Assembly: GCA_038380795.1 (NCBI GenBank)
Contig: CM076259.1
Location: 22,798,977-22,862,976 of the forward strand
Length of the DNA stretch: 64,000 bases
Direction of reading: 5' to 3'
Source: Pyrocephalus nanus
Taxonomy: Eukaryota > Chordata > Aves > Passeriformes > Tyrannidae
How positions within the stretch are numbered: the stretch's first letter is position 1; each line of letters begins with the position of its first letter. Made by a program: the position numbers and the translations under genes. This document shows, one piece after another, positions 14,291 through 26,852 of the stretch. The notes beneath the pieces were generated by a model. The model made no database searches. It was not told the DNA's origin and was given only the letters and a program-made list of their open reading frames with translations.

Positions 14291-15387
14291 GTATTTTTGC
14301 ATACAAACAACACTTTCTGATTTCCTATTGCTATCTGTTTAGATATCCATGGGTGCTATATTCATTGTAGTTTAAAGAACAGTTTCCCTTCCATAATCCT
14401 ACTGATCTCAAGGATGCTTGGTACTCAAAACATGTGAAAATGATAAAATATTCCGTATTTACTCTCCATTACTGAAATCACAGATTTAAGTGTTGCTGCT
14501 TAGAGTGAAAATGCTTTAAAATCATATCCCTAAAAATTGAAAGCCACAAACCTTGGCCAATTTTAATTTAAGGCCTAGTAACCTCCCCTCTTACAATTGG
14601 TTGCTGACATTTTGTTCAGTAGATGATATCTGTAGCTGCAGCACTTCCAGACTACAAAGAGTTGCAAAAGCTATCATTACAAATGGATGTTTTTATTGGT
14701 AGACATTTTGAGACTAACCAAAAAGGAAAAGGAAAGCAGGAGTCTGGGTGGAAAGAAAACAAAATAAGCCCACAAACAAACAAAACACTACAAATCACAA
14801 CAGGACAAGAGAAAAATCAAGCAGTGACATCACCTCACTGGATTAGTAAAAACAACTCTGTCTTGATTGGAATTTCACTTTTTTTTTTCCTTTTTAGTTC
14901 CATTAAACAACTATGAAAATGTTTAGCTGCATCACTTTCACAGATACTCTGATAAACTACCTTGTATTACTTGTATCTAAGTACATTTAATGCAACTTAA
15001 AGATAAAAACAGCAGTATTCTGTACAGTAAAAACAACGAAATAAAGAGGAGCATCTCCTTTGTACTGAAAAAAAAGCAAAACCAGTTAACTCTGTAAGTT
15101 TCAACTGAAATTTCCCTTCCACTGAATCAAAAGTGTATTTTGAACCCTAGAGAAGTTGCCGTCAGTAACACCCTTCAAATGCCCGAGCTCAACAAAATAC
15201 AAAGAGCTATGAATTAGCATGTGAGCTGGAGAAGCAATGGAATATTCAGTGGTAGGGGAGACTTTTCCTACACCCCAAACACCTACAGACAAATCTTTTT
15301 ATATGCTATATAAATGCAAGATATAGGTTTAAATGAGAGAAAGAAAAACAGCTTCAGAATCACCTGGAACACTTCGTGGAACTGACT

Positions 15388-15418
15388 TTTAATTGCCTAC
15401 AACAAGGAGGCAATTAAA
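15388..15418. repeat. Perfect 11-bp inverted repeat
   Basis: TTTAATTGCCT at 15388-15398 is the exact reverse complement of AGGCAATTAAA at 15408-15418, with a 9-nt spacer. It could form a hairpin in RNA. No run of T or flanking longer complementarity makes it a terminator or a microRNA precursor. Confidence 0.9.
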
Positions 15419-18400
15419 GCCCCATACATCAGCTGAGGACAAGACCCTCCTGATCCTAGAAATATGTGGTAATAGCCAATAAATGAAGGGAAAGAGAAAA
15501 AAAAAATAAAGAGAGAGAGAAGCCAGCCCAAATATTTAAAGCCAAAAGAAAAAATTAATCATAATTACTCTCATGTCAGTAAATACACTCACACTCACTA
15601 TCAGGACTCCACAGTGGAGTGTGTTTTTCAAGATGAAGTCAAAAACTGTGGTCCATAAAATGAAAACTCAGGTAAGCAAAAGAAAAGAGCAAGAAGTGGG
15701 TGTGGGGCTATCACTAAAGATGAAGATGACTGGAATTAAGAATCCAGATGCATCCTTTGTCTCTGGAGCAGGGAGGGACAAAATAAAATGGAGGCAAATA
15801 AACTTTATTCACAAAGTAAGGTGAAGTCAGTGGAAGGATATATGGAAAAAATTAATGTTGCAATATGCCATCTTGTAATATTACATTGAAAACCACACCA
15901 CTGTGTGTTGTTACTGTATTTGGCCGAGTGCACTACTGTGTGTAATTTGAACTTTGGTTACAATAAATCACATGATACAGAGAGGCTACCAAGTTACTCA
16001 CAGTCCATTCCAAAATCTTATCATATTAAAATTATCATATTTGACCGTAGTAGGAACACAGTAACCAAAATCTATGTACACTATACCAGAGGAAGGGAGC
16101 AGAAGTATTGAACAGAACATCCCAGGACTCCGTGGTCATTTGTTAGACACAAACAGTAACTTGCCATGCCAGCAGTTCGACTGTTAGAGCAGTAGATAAA
16201 TTTGGTGCTGCCTGTATTAGATACAGCAAACCATGGGCTGCCCAATTTTCTAAGGAGGGCACAGACGCTCTACACACCTGAGCACTATTAAGTCTTACTG
16301 CTTATGAAGAAGAGAGTCAGTATTGGCAGTGCACTGGCTTGAGGCGGGGGGAGGCATTTGGAGGGGAAGCATAAACCTGTTTCTGCTCACTACCAACAAC
16401 ATTATTACAGGCACCAGTAATGAGGTGGCTAGGCTAGAAGGGGAAAAGGATATAGGAACTGAAGTGCTTTATCAGCTCCAAGACCAATGCTGGTTTTGGC
16501 AGTATTTTCACTCTAGTGAGTTACAAACAACAAAAAAAACCAACCAAGCAGGTGCTAGCAATCTGAGAGACCACATGCCAGCTACAGCTGCTTCAAACTG
16601 ATTCAATTACATCTGCCTGAATAGTCCCAAGACATTGAATCCACTAAAGGGAACCACAGGTCGAATGGAGACCCAGTACTTTGGGACCTTAATGCTCCAT
16701 TAAATTAAAGTGGAAGCCCTCCCAACTGAAATGGGAGGAGGATATTCAGATAGGGTCTGAAGCATATGATCACACTCAGCCTAGGCTAAGATGGAAGACA
16801 ACATATGCATGACACTGGGATACACAGTAAAAGCTCCTTGGAAATAATGCCTCAAAATTTTCTTGAAGCAGTCCAACAGCACTGCCTTGTTTCCCGAAAC
16901 AGTGGGTGCAGTACATTTGCTTGAACATGCTCTTGGGATTGGGACTTTACTCCAAACCTTGTTTGTACAAAAAGGGGCCAAGCAGCTGGGAAATTCTGGA
17001 GTGTAGTGTGTCCTCATTAGCTTCCATCTGCCATCAGAACTCAGCTCATGGCAAGTTTGGCTAAGTCCTGGTGTTCTCAGGTCCAAATCTGGGTCAGTTT
17101 TAATTACACTATACAGAATTCAGTGTGCAGTTTTTAAATCCTTATTATACAGCGCAGAAGAACGGGCAGCTCTCCAACTAATCAATTTTTTAAAAGTACA
17201 TATATAAAAATTTTAAACCAGGCTAGACAGACAGTGGGTGGAAGAGAAAAAAAAATGTATAAGCGAGTACAGGGGTTAGTTAAGAGAACTGTTAGCAAAA
17301 GTGGGTCACCAGCAAGTTCTGCTTTAAAACTTCAAAGGAAGGGGAAAAAGGAAAAAACTCTTCATTTTTTAAGACACTGAAACTGATGTGCAAGATGTAT
17401 ACAATTCATACTGCTTTTAGAATCAGGATAGGTTACACACAATAATACTGCAGCCAGATTTTTCTGAAGGGAAAGATAGATTGTCTTACAGCTATAGGAT
17501 CCTACTATGCACTGGCTGAGCTACTCCCATACCTTTTAACTGTGTTATTGCCAGGCTTAGGAAAGTAATTTTCCCTAAGGGAAGAGCATTTAGCCTATAA
17601 GTACAGAAAAAGTGTGGTGATTAGAAGTACAGTTCACTGGGATCCTTGAAGGTGATAGAGAACTGCAGAAAGTTAGTCTAAATCCTAAACAATTAAAGTG
17701 TTTTGGACTACTTCAAGTGCTATTTATTTCCTCTTTTTCTATGCCATCAAATAGCCATCAGCCAGGTCAGGACTTGAAAAGAGTTTTGCTTGCCAGGTTG
17801 CTGGCAAACAAAATGATAGGAGGCACAGAGAGCGGCATGTTTTTCACTGAACAGACACTTGGGATAGGACAGCACGCCAAATCTTATCTATGTAAATTGG
17901 GCTAAAATCTACTCTCAAAGTCAACAACCAGAATCTGCCCTGTTTAGAATCTTTGTCAGATGCAAGGGAGCAAGTGGAAGTCTTCAGTGACAGCTACCGA
18001 CATAAAGGTAGCTCAGAAACGAAGAAGGATGATCAAGGAGCAGAGTAAATAGAAATGAAATGATAGATGCTTGTTAGACAAGCATAATATTCTGCCATCT
18101 CCTACACAAAAACTGCACCTTCTTCTGCACTGTTTCCAACTTTGCTTTAACCACTTCCATGAACAACACCTGTTAAAACAAGATTTCCCTTCATGCACCT
18201 TGTTAGTATTATCATAGCTTTCATTTCAGAACTATAACACAGCAGAAACACGACACAATCCTGCACTCTCCCTTGTACTTCTTCACTTGGTGGCTAATCA
18301 ACATATCTCCAGCTTCTAGATTAATCTAGTACATTCTGACACAGGATGAAATACTCTGCTCTTTCAGGATGAACAAAAGCTACAGGCTTGGAGTAACCAG

Positions 18401-18734
18401 TGAATTTTTTTTAGTTGAAAGGAAGCTTTTTCTTTAAGGTAAGGCCCATCTCTCAGACATTACCCTTCATAAATGAAAATCCACACATTCAACATATTAC
18501 ACAACAGTCCTAGCAGAAATTAAAAAGAAAACAAAAAACCTACTAGAAAAGCATTGCAGTCTTAGGTACTACCAGCTTCTCCGTTACAGTACTAGTCCTC
18601 CAACACAGGAGGGCTTTTTGCCCATACCACCTGACTGGTCTCAAGCTCTATCCCCACCTGGGTCCACTTGTATTAATTAGGACAATTAGCCTCACTGTCT
18701 CCAAATAATTGTCAATGTAGTTGAGCTTGGATTG
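15419..18734. other. Anonymous non-coding DNA
   Basis: No gene is supported. A 101-codon open frame on the minus strand (16781-17086) lies in a moderately GC-richer patch, but it begins with TTG, not ATG, and resembles nothing I know. A short open segment at 15633-15671 has an AG before it and GTAAGC after it; see the findings. Confidence 0.65.
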
Positions 18735-18754
18735 AAAAAAAAAAAAAAAAAAAA
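18735..18754. repeat. Poly-A run (20)
   Basis: A perfect run of 20 A after ATTG, with no visible retroposed body upstream. Confidence 0.95.
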
Positions 18755-19651
18755 GGCAAGCTGAAGCCACAAGCAGACTGGGCAAGGTAATCTCCAATTA
18801 TTGAGGAAGAAAATTACCATGCGCAAATCTGTTTTCTGAGGGTCTAGTTTCTTAGCATAACTTTTTGCTATGAAGTTTCAGTGCAGATCAGTAACAGAAC
18901 AAAAGGGTGCAGAAAAACAATAACACATCAAACACCAGTAAATTTAGCTCAGATATTATCATTGTAATAGAAAGATTATATTCTTGTAACAGAAATTTCA
19001 GTGCTCAGATGCTGACCATTCTCTCTTTTAAAGCATTGTTATTGCTGTTAGGTGTGTTTGATGGACTATTTGGACACATGACCCACCAGTGACTAGGAAG
19101 AACAGCCAAGCTGCAAATTATACACAAAGAAGAGTGGAGTAACAATGCTATCTAGTGCTGCATGTCCGCCAAAACAAGGAAGCTCGGTGATGAAAGAGGG
19201 TGGCTACTTGAGAAACCCAGGAAGAGAGAGCTCTGCAGCTTGGAAGGAAAGTTCAGCTTCAAGTTATTTTTTTTTGTTTTATGTCATCTACTGATGCAGC
19301 TTTATTAAATTATTTTATTTACCTCTTACTTTGGCGTCTCTTGCTTTTCCTCTTCCTCCATTTGACATGTATTACAACAAACCAAGCCAAAAGGTAAAAG
19401 TCAAAGATGACTAGTGTTGTATCCAAGTGCTAAGGTGGATTTTTACTAGGTTTTGAGTAAGCTTAAGGATCACAAATATGACAACAGGTGTCACTCACTA
19501 CTCCCTGCAATGGAGGAACTATAGATTAAATGGAACACAATCCTCTGAAGTGTCTTTACACGTCACTGTGCAGACATGTGGAAGATGCAGTGATAAAAAC
19601 AAGTTTTCTAGTTTTCTTCCCCTTCCCCCACCAAAAAGAATCCCAAAAACG
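18755..19651. other. Anonymous non-coding DNA
   Basis: No gene, exon or recognisable repeat is seen; it ends at the A/C tract. Confidence 0.7.
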
Positions 19652-19765
19652 AAAAAAAAAAAAAAAAAACAAACAAACCCCCACAAAAAAAAAACCAAAA
19701 ACCAAACCAAAACAAAAAAACAAACAAAACACACACAAAAACAACAACCAAAAAAAAAAAAAAAA
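19652..19765. repeat. Pure A/C low-complexity tract, 114 bp
   Basis: For 114 consecutive bases the + strand contains only A and C: two long A runs at the ends with CAAAC, CCAAAA and CACACA blocks between. The opposite strand is only T and G. Apparent reading frames across it, of 121 and 125 codons, are lysine/asparagine-rich or phenylalanine/cysteine-rich artefacts. Similar but shorter A/C tracts recur at 3195, 28018, 39177 and 43008. Confidence 0.97.
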
Positions 19766-21578
19766 GAGAGACTAAAGGGTAAAAAGAGAGATTCTGTTCC
19801 TGCTGACAACCCTAGAAATAGACTTTTATTCATTCTTTTCCTCCACCTAAAATAGTGTGTGGATGTGACCCAAATTAAAGGCATTATGACTCTTCAGGTT
19901 CTTCAGCTGCTAATGCAGCCACTTCGTAGCTGTCTCCTGTCACGGTAGACACTGACGTGCCAAAGGTGTATCTGCTAGTCCCAAATTCTGACCAGAGAGC
20001 CTATGGAAAAGGAGACTGGCTGGTATTTCCTGACCAATCCACACTGTTCTTGTATAATTAGGTTCCCAAAAAAGCCCATCTTCCTTTTACAACTCCCTTC
20101 ACAGGGAAACAGTGAAAGATGTGTCATGGCATATGAATGCAGATATAATCTATAGCAACAAACCAAGTGTGCCATTCTGAGATAGGGGACATTTTATTTT
20201 GCAGACTGTCAACACCTGGGGATGTTAAAAACATAGGAGTAATTTACAGAATTAATTAAAACATGGTGGTCCCAAGTTAGAGAAAATCTTGTCAGACTTA
20301 TCTCTACTGAAATTTCCTTCTACTGTATTCATCTTACTATACCTACACATAGCTCACATAATCCTTTTAGTGGGGTCTGTCCTTACCACAAAAACAGCTG
20401 AAATACCTAAGACAATAGCATGGTTTATAAAAAGAATAAGTCTCCCAATTTTATTGTGCTTGGCTGTGAGAATTTAAGTCATATCCTTAACATCTGAATG
20501 CCATTTTTCTATTGCACTTTATTTGTGAGTGGGTGTTTTTCAGTACATAAGAAAATGTAACACCTATTATCATGTGTTTCATAAACATCCAGCCCCTGAC
20601 TTGTGTGTGCCATGCAGCAGAGTTGTTATTACCAGCTAACAACATGTTCCAAACTAACAGAGTAAGTCCCATCGATTTCATTTTTTTTTTCTAAATTTTA
20701 AAAGCAGTGGATCCGTATTAAGAGGAATTTGCCCAATTACCTGCAGAGGAGGAAACCTGCAATTCTCTTACTGCAGTGATGAGATGGTATCAAGAACACT
20801 GCTAACCAAGGCCAACCAAATGGATCACAAATACTTTCCTAAAGAATAACACCCTTGTATATTGTCCTTGAATAAAAACTGTGAGTCCACACTAAAGTGA
20901 TGTCAGTTTGCAAGTTTTATGATCTTTTCCAGTCTGCATGACAGAAGACAGCAAAAAAAAGCACACAAAACTATATACATGTCTTGGTTTATTCCTTTCT
21001 ATGATTTGATAGCCAAACTTAGATCAGGTGGTGAATTCAGAAGACCCTCTACAGCGAAAGAGTATAACCCAAGTTTGAGATAGAAAATTAAATTACAACA
21101 GAAAAACACAGGAACAACCATGAAAAGAATTTTTACAACTTAACTGCTTTTGTATAGCAATATGAGATAAACACAAATTATCACCATTTTCTAGATGAGC
21201 AAACAAAAAGCTCTGATCACAAAATAAATCATTGGACTCATGCTGAATATACATGATTATGGCATACTCTGTTTTTTTCCTAATTTTTTTACATTTACCC
21301 TCAGTACCTGACAACTAGTGGTTTCTATATTCAGCTAAAGAAGTCAACAACAGTAGACAAGCACTGAAGCATGCATTTGGAGCATGGTTCAACTGAAAAC
21401 ATACCATGTCCACATCACATCCCTTGTAGACCACACAGACAGGCTCAACAGCATGTCCCTGGCATTAGCCAGGGCAGTTACTTAATCTGTGGGCAGGGCA
21501 ACTGAGAAGTCTTGTTGCCCTGCACTAAATCTTTCCAGTGGCTGGCAAACACTGCCCAGGGATTTTCTGAGCAAGTGG
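19766..21578. other. Anonymous non-coding DNA
   Basis: No gene or recognisable repeat is supported. Frames are 73 codons or fewer. Confidence 0.7.
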
Positions 21579-21668
21579 TTATATATGTTATACATATATA
21601 TATGTATATATATATACACATTTACACATACATGCATACATTCATATATACATATAAATATATATTTG
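21579..21668. repeat. AT/ATAC dinucleotide-rich repeat
   Basis: About 90 bp of alternating TA with ACAT interruptions (TATATATGTATATATATATA and similar). Such sequence unwinds easily and is usually length-polymorphic. It creates the short tyrosine/isoleucine-rich frame at 21489-21728, which is not a gene. Confidence 0.93.
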
Positions 21669-24600
21669 TTATATTATCTGGGCATTAAATTGATCTTTGA
21701 TGTGCTTTTCTTTCATGAGTTTATCTAATTTGCTTGGTAGGCAGATTTTCTTCTGCTTTTTCTTCGGCTTGGGTTAATGACTTCCATTGTCAATATTATC
21801 ATTGTGTGTCTAAACAAGATTTTCTGGAGCTCCAGAAAAGAGATTGGTCTATAGATCACTTTTTCTAGGCTAAAACAGCATGTAGTATAAAAGATTTCCA
21901 GGCAATGGCAGATCTCTTCCCATATTACGATGTAGATTTCAACAGATCATAACAATACCGTAGCTTTGTGGTTTAACTGGATTTATAACATACTAACTCC
22001 CTTTTACAATAGGAAAGAGAAGCTTGATCTGAGTCAAGAGGCACAAACTGAGTAGATGTGAAGGTCTGAATTTGCCAGTCAGACATGCAATATGACTGCA
22101 TCTGCTGCTTGGATGCTGCCTAAATAGGCCAAAATCAAGTTTGCAAAGGTTTGATTCTGATCCCTCAAACTAACAAGATCCAGAAATCAAAGCTCATAAT
22201 AAAATTTAAAATTATCCCATGAAGTCATCTTGTATTTCCACACTGCAATGCATATATGATGTATGCAGATGTCTGTGTGCACGCTGACACACACTTTCAC
22301 ACTCAAATCCATGTTATCCCCTGCATTTCTATGTTGCACCATTGCACATATACTCTGAAAGAACATAACTGCCAGAAGAAAATAGCACCCATTGGTGCAG
22401 AGAACCTATATGCTACTATTCCCCTTTTCTAAGCAGAAAACACTGATTCACATCTATTTGCCTCACCTCCCTGCCCCTTTACCAATGAGGAACTCACCTT
22501 ACATCCCTATAATGCTTTGCTTGGCCAAGTCTGCAACCCCAGGCAACCCAGCCTCGACTGTAGGCAGCAAAGGCAGCGAGCTCAGCTCAGAGTTTGACAT
22601 GCTTGGTGCATGTCACATAACACAAGCAACCTGCTAACGAGCTGCTATGTGCTCTCTCAAAGTCACAGCTGCCAGCAACAATTGAGCAAGTGCAGCCTAG
22701 CTTTTCAGGATTCCTGCCTGTTGCCCAGGAACCACACAAAGCACTGGAGATTTTAAACAGGTGCAAACAGTGCTTTTCTCCCATGCCTTGTCCTCCAGCA
22801 CGTCAGACCGAACAGCCTCTGCAATGGCAACAGAAGAACCAGAGAGCAGGAAATGAACTTTCAAAATGTGATCAGAGTTCCTACTGATATGCAACGCTTT
22901 GATGACATGAGAAAAACAGCTTGTACATAGCATTATAGGCAGATGCAGGAAGGCTTGGTCAGGCTTGCCTTCATGAAGACCTGCTTTTTCCAGAAACATG
23001 CAGCTGTATCGTAATTCTGGGTTACACATTTTTCTGAATTTGTCAGTATTTCTCACCTGCAAAATATTTCGTTAATGTAAAAGGTAATGTTTCAGAACGT
23101 GCAATGATTCAGAACGCGTAATGAGCACCAAAAATAAATGAAAAGGGTGTATTTTAAAGCTTACTTTTACAATAATTTGATAGCTGCATAGGAATTTTTA
23201 ATGCACAAAACTGTCTTTCAAATAAATGTCTTTAAAAGCATAATACAAATTACGCACATTATCTAATTGTGTGTATGTACAGAAATTATACACGTACCAT
23301 CTGTTTACAGCTCATTGCTTAACCTTATAACCTTGTATGTACACAGCTCAGTGCATAGGTGGTACTGTAGGTAGACAGAAATCGTATATCCTGAACTGAA
23401 AATCTGTGAGACAATTTTTAACAGGCTCGTTAGAAAAGACTGCACTAACTCCAGAATGGTTTGTTTTGTCAATATTGCCTACGCTGTGTTAAGGTCATCA
23501 GTACAAGTTTGTTATTAGCCACGTTCCCACGTTAGTAATCAGACAAATTCCTGTTAATTTCAGGCAGAATCTTGCCTGAATTGGAAAGAAGCAGGAACTG
23601 GTTAAGGCCATTAACCAGATGGCCACTGAGATCTGGCATTCTAATGTTATGATCGACTGCTAATCTGGTGTCTACCTGCTACTTCCAACAGGTCAAGCCT
23701 CGAGCGAGGGTCTTTTGCTGTTTGTTCAGAAATGTTACAATGCTGACACACATGCTAAGGGCTTCCATCTAAAATGAAACTGCTTAGATAGGTTTTACCT
23801 TCCCTTTTGGATTCAGCTTTCCACTTGGATGTGAGGCTGAAAAGGCTAAAGGGTTCTCTTGTACAGACGCCAACAAAAACAAAGGTAAACTTAGAATTTT
23901 CATTAACTGTAAATTACAAGAGCAAACAGAAATAAGGATTGATGTGAGCAACAGGGAATGCTAAAGCTTCACCAAATGTAATGTGTAATGCTTCAACCCA
24001 AACATATTTTGGGATGACTGCCAAGAAGATGGGTATAAATGTGGGAGGCTTAGTAGAGTACAGTTTGAGCTAAAATGTGTAAAGTTTTCACTTGTGCTAA
24101 GGAAACATTCGTAGCTAGGTAAAAACAAGGCCTTCCTTATGAAAAATCCAATTTTACATCTAATCTAAATTTCCCTGGGCAAAGCAACTGCTCTCTTCCT
24201 AAACTGATCCTCAAGATAGCTGGCAGTAGCATATAATTACTGTGGACAGTAATGCCATGGGTTAGGCACTAGCTGAAAATTGTAAAGTCTAAAGGTATCT
24301 TATCCAGCATTACATGGTTTGATGTACTCATCTAAACCAGAACTGGAAGTACTCATTATGATGCTTTTGTTATTTGGTGATCCAATGACTTCTGTACAAC
24401 TACTAGACAGAAATGTTGGTTCTGTCTAACAAATTTTCTTGTGCTATCTTAGCTTGGACTATTGTCTATTAGTTCTTTTGATCCAGAATCTCCTTTTAGT
24501 GAAGTATACAGCATCCCTAATCATCAGTTTCCCTAGTGACGAATAATTACAGTGTCCTACATGTTGTTGGTGCCGTAGGGGAGAGAGCATTAAATAACCC

Positions 24601-26666
24601 AAATAATCTCAATTTGTTGCTAAAAATCCCCCAAGCAGCATGGTTGCATTTTGGTTTTCTACTGTCAGAGCTGTGCTTCAACAGGAAGAGTATGAGGTTC
24701 TTCCAGCTCGACTACAAGACCAGTTTATGAACTAGGACTCAAGTTTACTTTCAATGAGATAAACAACAGATAATTCTAGTAAATGCAAGAGGCTGAAGAG
24801 TAAAAGTCTAAAAGTTCTATAGAAATTTTCAACACAGGCTCATTTCTCAAAATTCTCTCTTTTCTAAAGATACTTTCTTCTTGAGTTGACAGGCTAATTA
24901 TTTCAGGGAAAAAAATATCATCAGTTAAGTTTCTTACCTATTTCTTCTGCATAGACTTCAGAAAGCAAACACAGTAATGAAGTTCTAAGAAGGAATCTTA
25001 CTGGCTATCACTTCAGCTTTATTCATGTGATTGTTCCAAGATCTTGAGGCAGTAACACAAGTTACTTCATGTTTCACTATTTTAAGTGTAAGGTCTATCC
25101 TTTCCTCTCTGTGCCTGAGATGATACAGCATCTGCAGCTGACAGATACTGACAAGCTTTGGAGTCCCCTTTGTGCACCTCCAGTTCCACAGATAAGGAAC
25201 CCAGAAATTCCTGTTGAAACACAGTACAGGAATCATACTGACAATACTTAATGCATCCCAATACTTGACAAATAAACATGACCCTTTGGTAAAGAGATGG
25301 TGACAACAGAAACTTATCCTATTTAAAAGAGAATTAAAATCTCAAAAGACACCTCCTATTCATTCCATTGTTCAATTCAAGATCTATTCAACAAGGAGGG
25401 CCGAAGGTGACAAGCAAGCCTAGCAATATATGCACACAATTCTACTTGCCACCAGAATTAATAATACAGCCTCCACTGGTAAGGGAGACTGTGTTGTTCC
25501 ATTTGCTGGAGAATGTCTTCCTTAAGGCTAACACAGGCATGAGAATGGTGAGAACATTTAGGAAGGACTCTAACATAAATGCAGCTCAGATTTGTTGCCA
25601 GCTACTCAGGGGCAGGCAAAGACATTTCTTAGGTTATCCAAGAACAGAAAGTACACAGTGTGCAATAGAGTTTAATGACAACAGTGGTTCAAAAAACTCT
25701 CTTTAAACCCTAAGTAAGGATCCTAGACATTCTAGAACTGGCCAGGATTCAATATTTTGGCAACGACCTTAGGGTGAAGTTACGCTCTCTGTAAATTGAG
25801 ACTTTCCTTCAAATTGCGCGCACCTCAGTGTGCACACCTCAGCAAAGCTTTGAGGAGTCTGAAAGAAGAATGTGTCCTTTTCTGCAGTCAATTCCATAAA
25901 ATAAGAAACTGGATTAACTACAGTCTTCACTGGTGCCAGCCAGACCACAAAGTGTACCATCAACACTCTGTTTGTTAGGTAAAAGCTACTGTAATTTAAA
26001 AAAATATCAATTATACATCTTGCCCCAGAAGTACTATAACCTGACTTCAAATTTCTTGCAAACTATGTCTTCTTACACCCCTAAATAATACCAGAATAAG
26101 AAACATCAGATTACTTTCTAGGAGATATTTACAAAACTCTGGGATATTTCAAGAAGACACAAGCTAATATTATTATTCTGAATAGGACTACAAGCTGCCC
26201 TCCATCCACAGCACCATGCAGGCTGTCATTTTTGTAGTTAAGATGCATTTTGCAGCAAGACTTAACTGTTCTTTCAAGTGCACTGTACTGTTAGTTGTTG
26301 TCACAATTATTTATAACTAGGGACATCTATCTCCTACTAACCTTCTGTTCTGGTCCAATATACAGGAAACAGTATTTGAAGCATTGAAATACATTTATAA
26401 TAATTTCAATTCAATATTTTTTTAGCTAGATTCTGCCCTCTGGTTTTGACTCTAATTCCTGGCAAGTTAAAGACAGTATTCAGTCTCTTCCTCTCTACTG
26501 CAGGGTTTGTGTGTATGAAAATTTAATTTTGATAAAAGGTCAGGATAGAAAATGAAGATGTTCAGCTGAAGAAAAGGGTTTTTAAAGAGACTTGAAAACA
26601 TGAGACCACTAGTTGTGTTTCTTTTTAAAGTGTATCATAAAGGTACCGTAGCATTCTTTAACACAG
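21669..26666. other. Anonymous non-coding DNA, locally less AT-rich
   Basis: No gene is confirmed. The part at 22500-22900 is GC-richer than its neighbours, and 23030-23720 holds several CpGs (for example GAACGTG, AACGCG, CCACGTT) that are rare elsewhere in the window, the sort of texture seen in conserved non-coding elements. That is inference only. A 121-codon minus-strand frame at 22697-23062 begins at TTG. A 112-codon frame at 25368-25706 also begins at TTG. Confidence 0.6.
23091..23124. repeat. 17-bp tandem duplication
   Basis: TTCAGAACGTGCAATGA is followed directly by TTCAGAACGCGTAATGA, two copies differing at two positions. Both keep CpG in the AACGYG core. Confidence 0.9.
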
Positions 26667-26852
26667 AGAGGCAGTGGAATAGTGCATGAAACGCTCAATG
26701 CCAAGAAATAATCTATCCTTAGTTCAGCCATGAATTATCCTACAACCTTGAGAAAATTACTTAACTGTTCTATGTTTCAGTTTCCGCATCTATCAAATCT
26801 ATCAAGTGAGAACAATGACAATTTGTAAAACCACTCTAAGATTCTTTAAGAA
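26667..26852 (+). repeat. MIR SINE relic
   Basis: Landmarks of a forward MIR appear in the right order: GGCAGTGGAATAGTGCATGA near the 5' part, a CAGCCATGAATTA stretch, then CCTACAACCTTGAGAAAATT, ACTTAACTGTTCTATGTTTC and AGTTTCCGCATCTATCAAAT. The last three match the MIR core 'GACCTTGGGCAAGTTACTTAACCTCTCTGTGCCTCAGTTTCCTCATCTGTAAAAT' with the divergence expected of an insertion older than the bird-mammal split. Part of the tRNA-derived head is poorly conserved. Best supported of the ancient repeats here. Confidence 0.8.

Noticed and set aside
16781..17086. 101-codon minus-strand frame in a GC-richer patch
   Set aside because: Starts with TTG, has no recognised homology and no convincing pair of splice sites; kept only as a note in the feature list.
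19478..19884. Open frames of 121-125 codons on both strands
   Set aside because: They are translations of the A/C-only tract: lysine/asparagine/threonine-rich on one strand, phenylalanine/cysteine/valine-rich on the other.
22595..22615. Inverted repeat TGACATG-N7-CATGTCA, considered as a p53-family site
   Set aside because: Both half-sites depart from RRRCWWGYYY at more than one position, and there is no supporting context.
25368..25706. 112-codon plus-strand frame
   Set aside because: Starts with TTG, no recognised motif; expected by chance in this much sequence.
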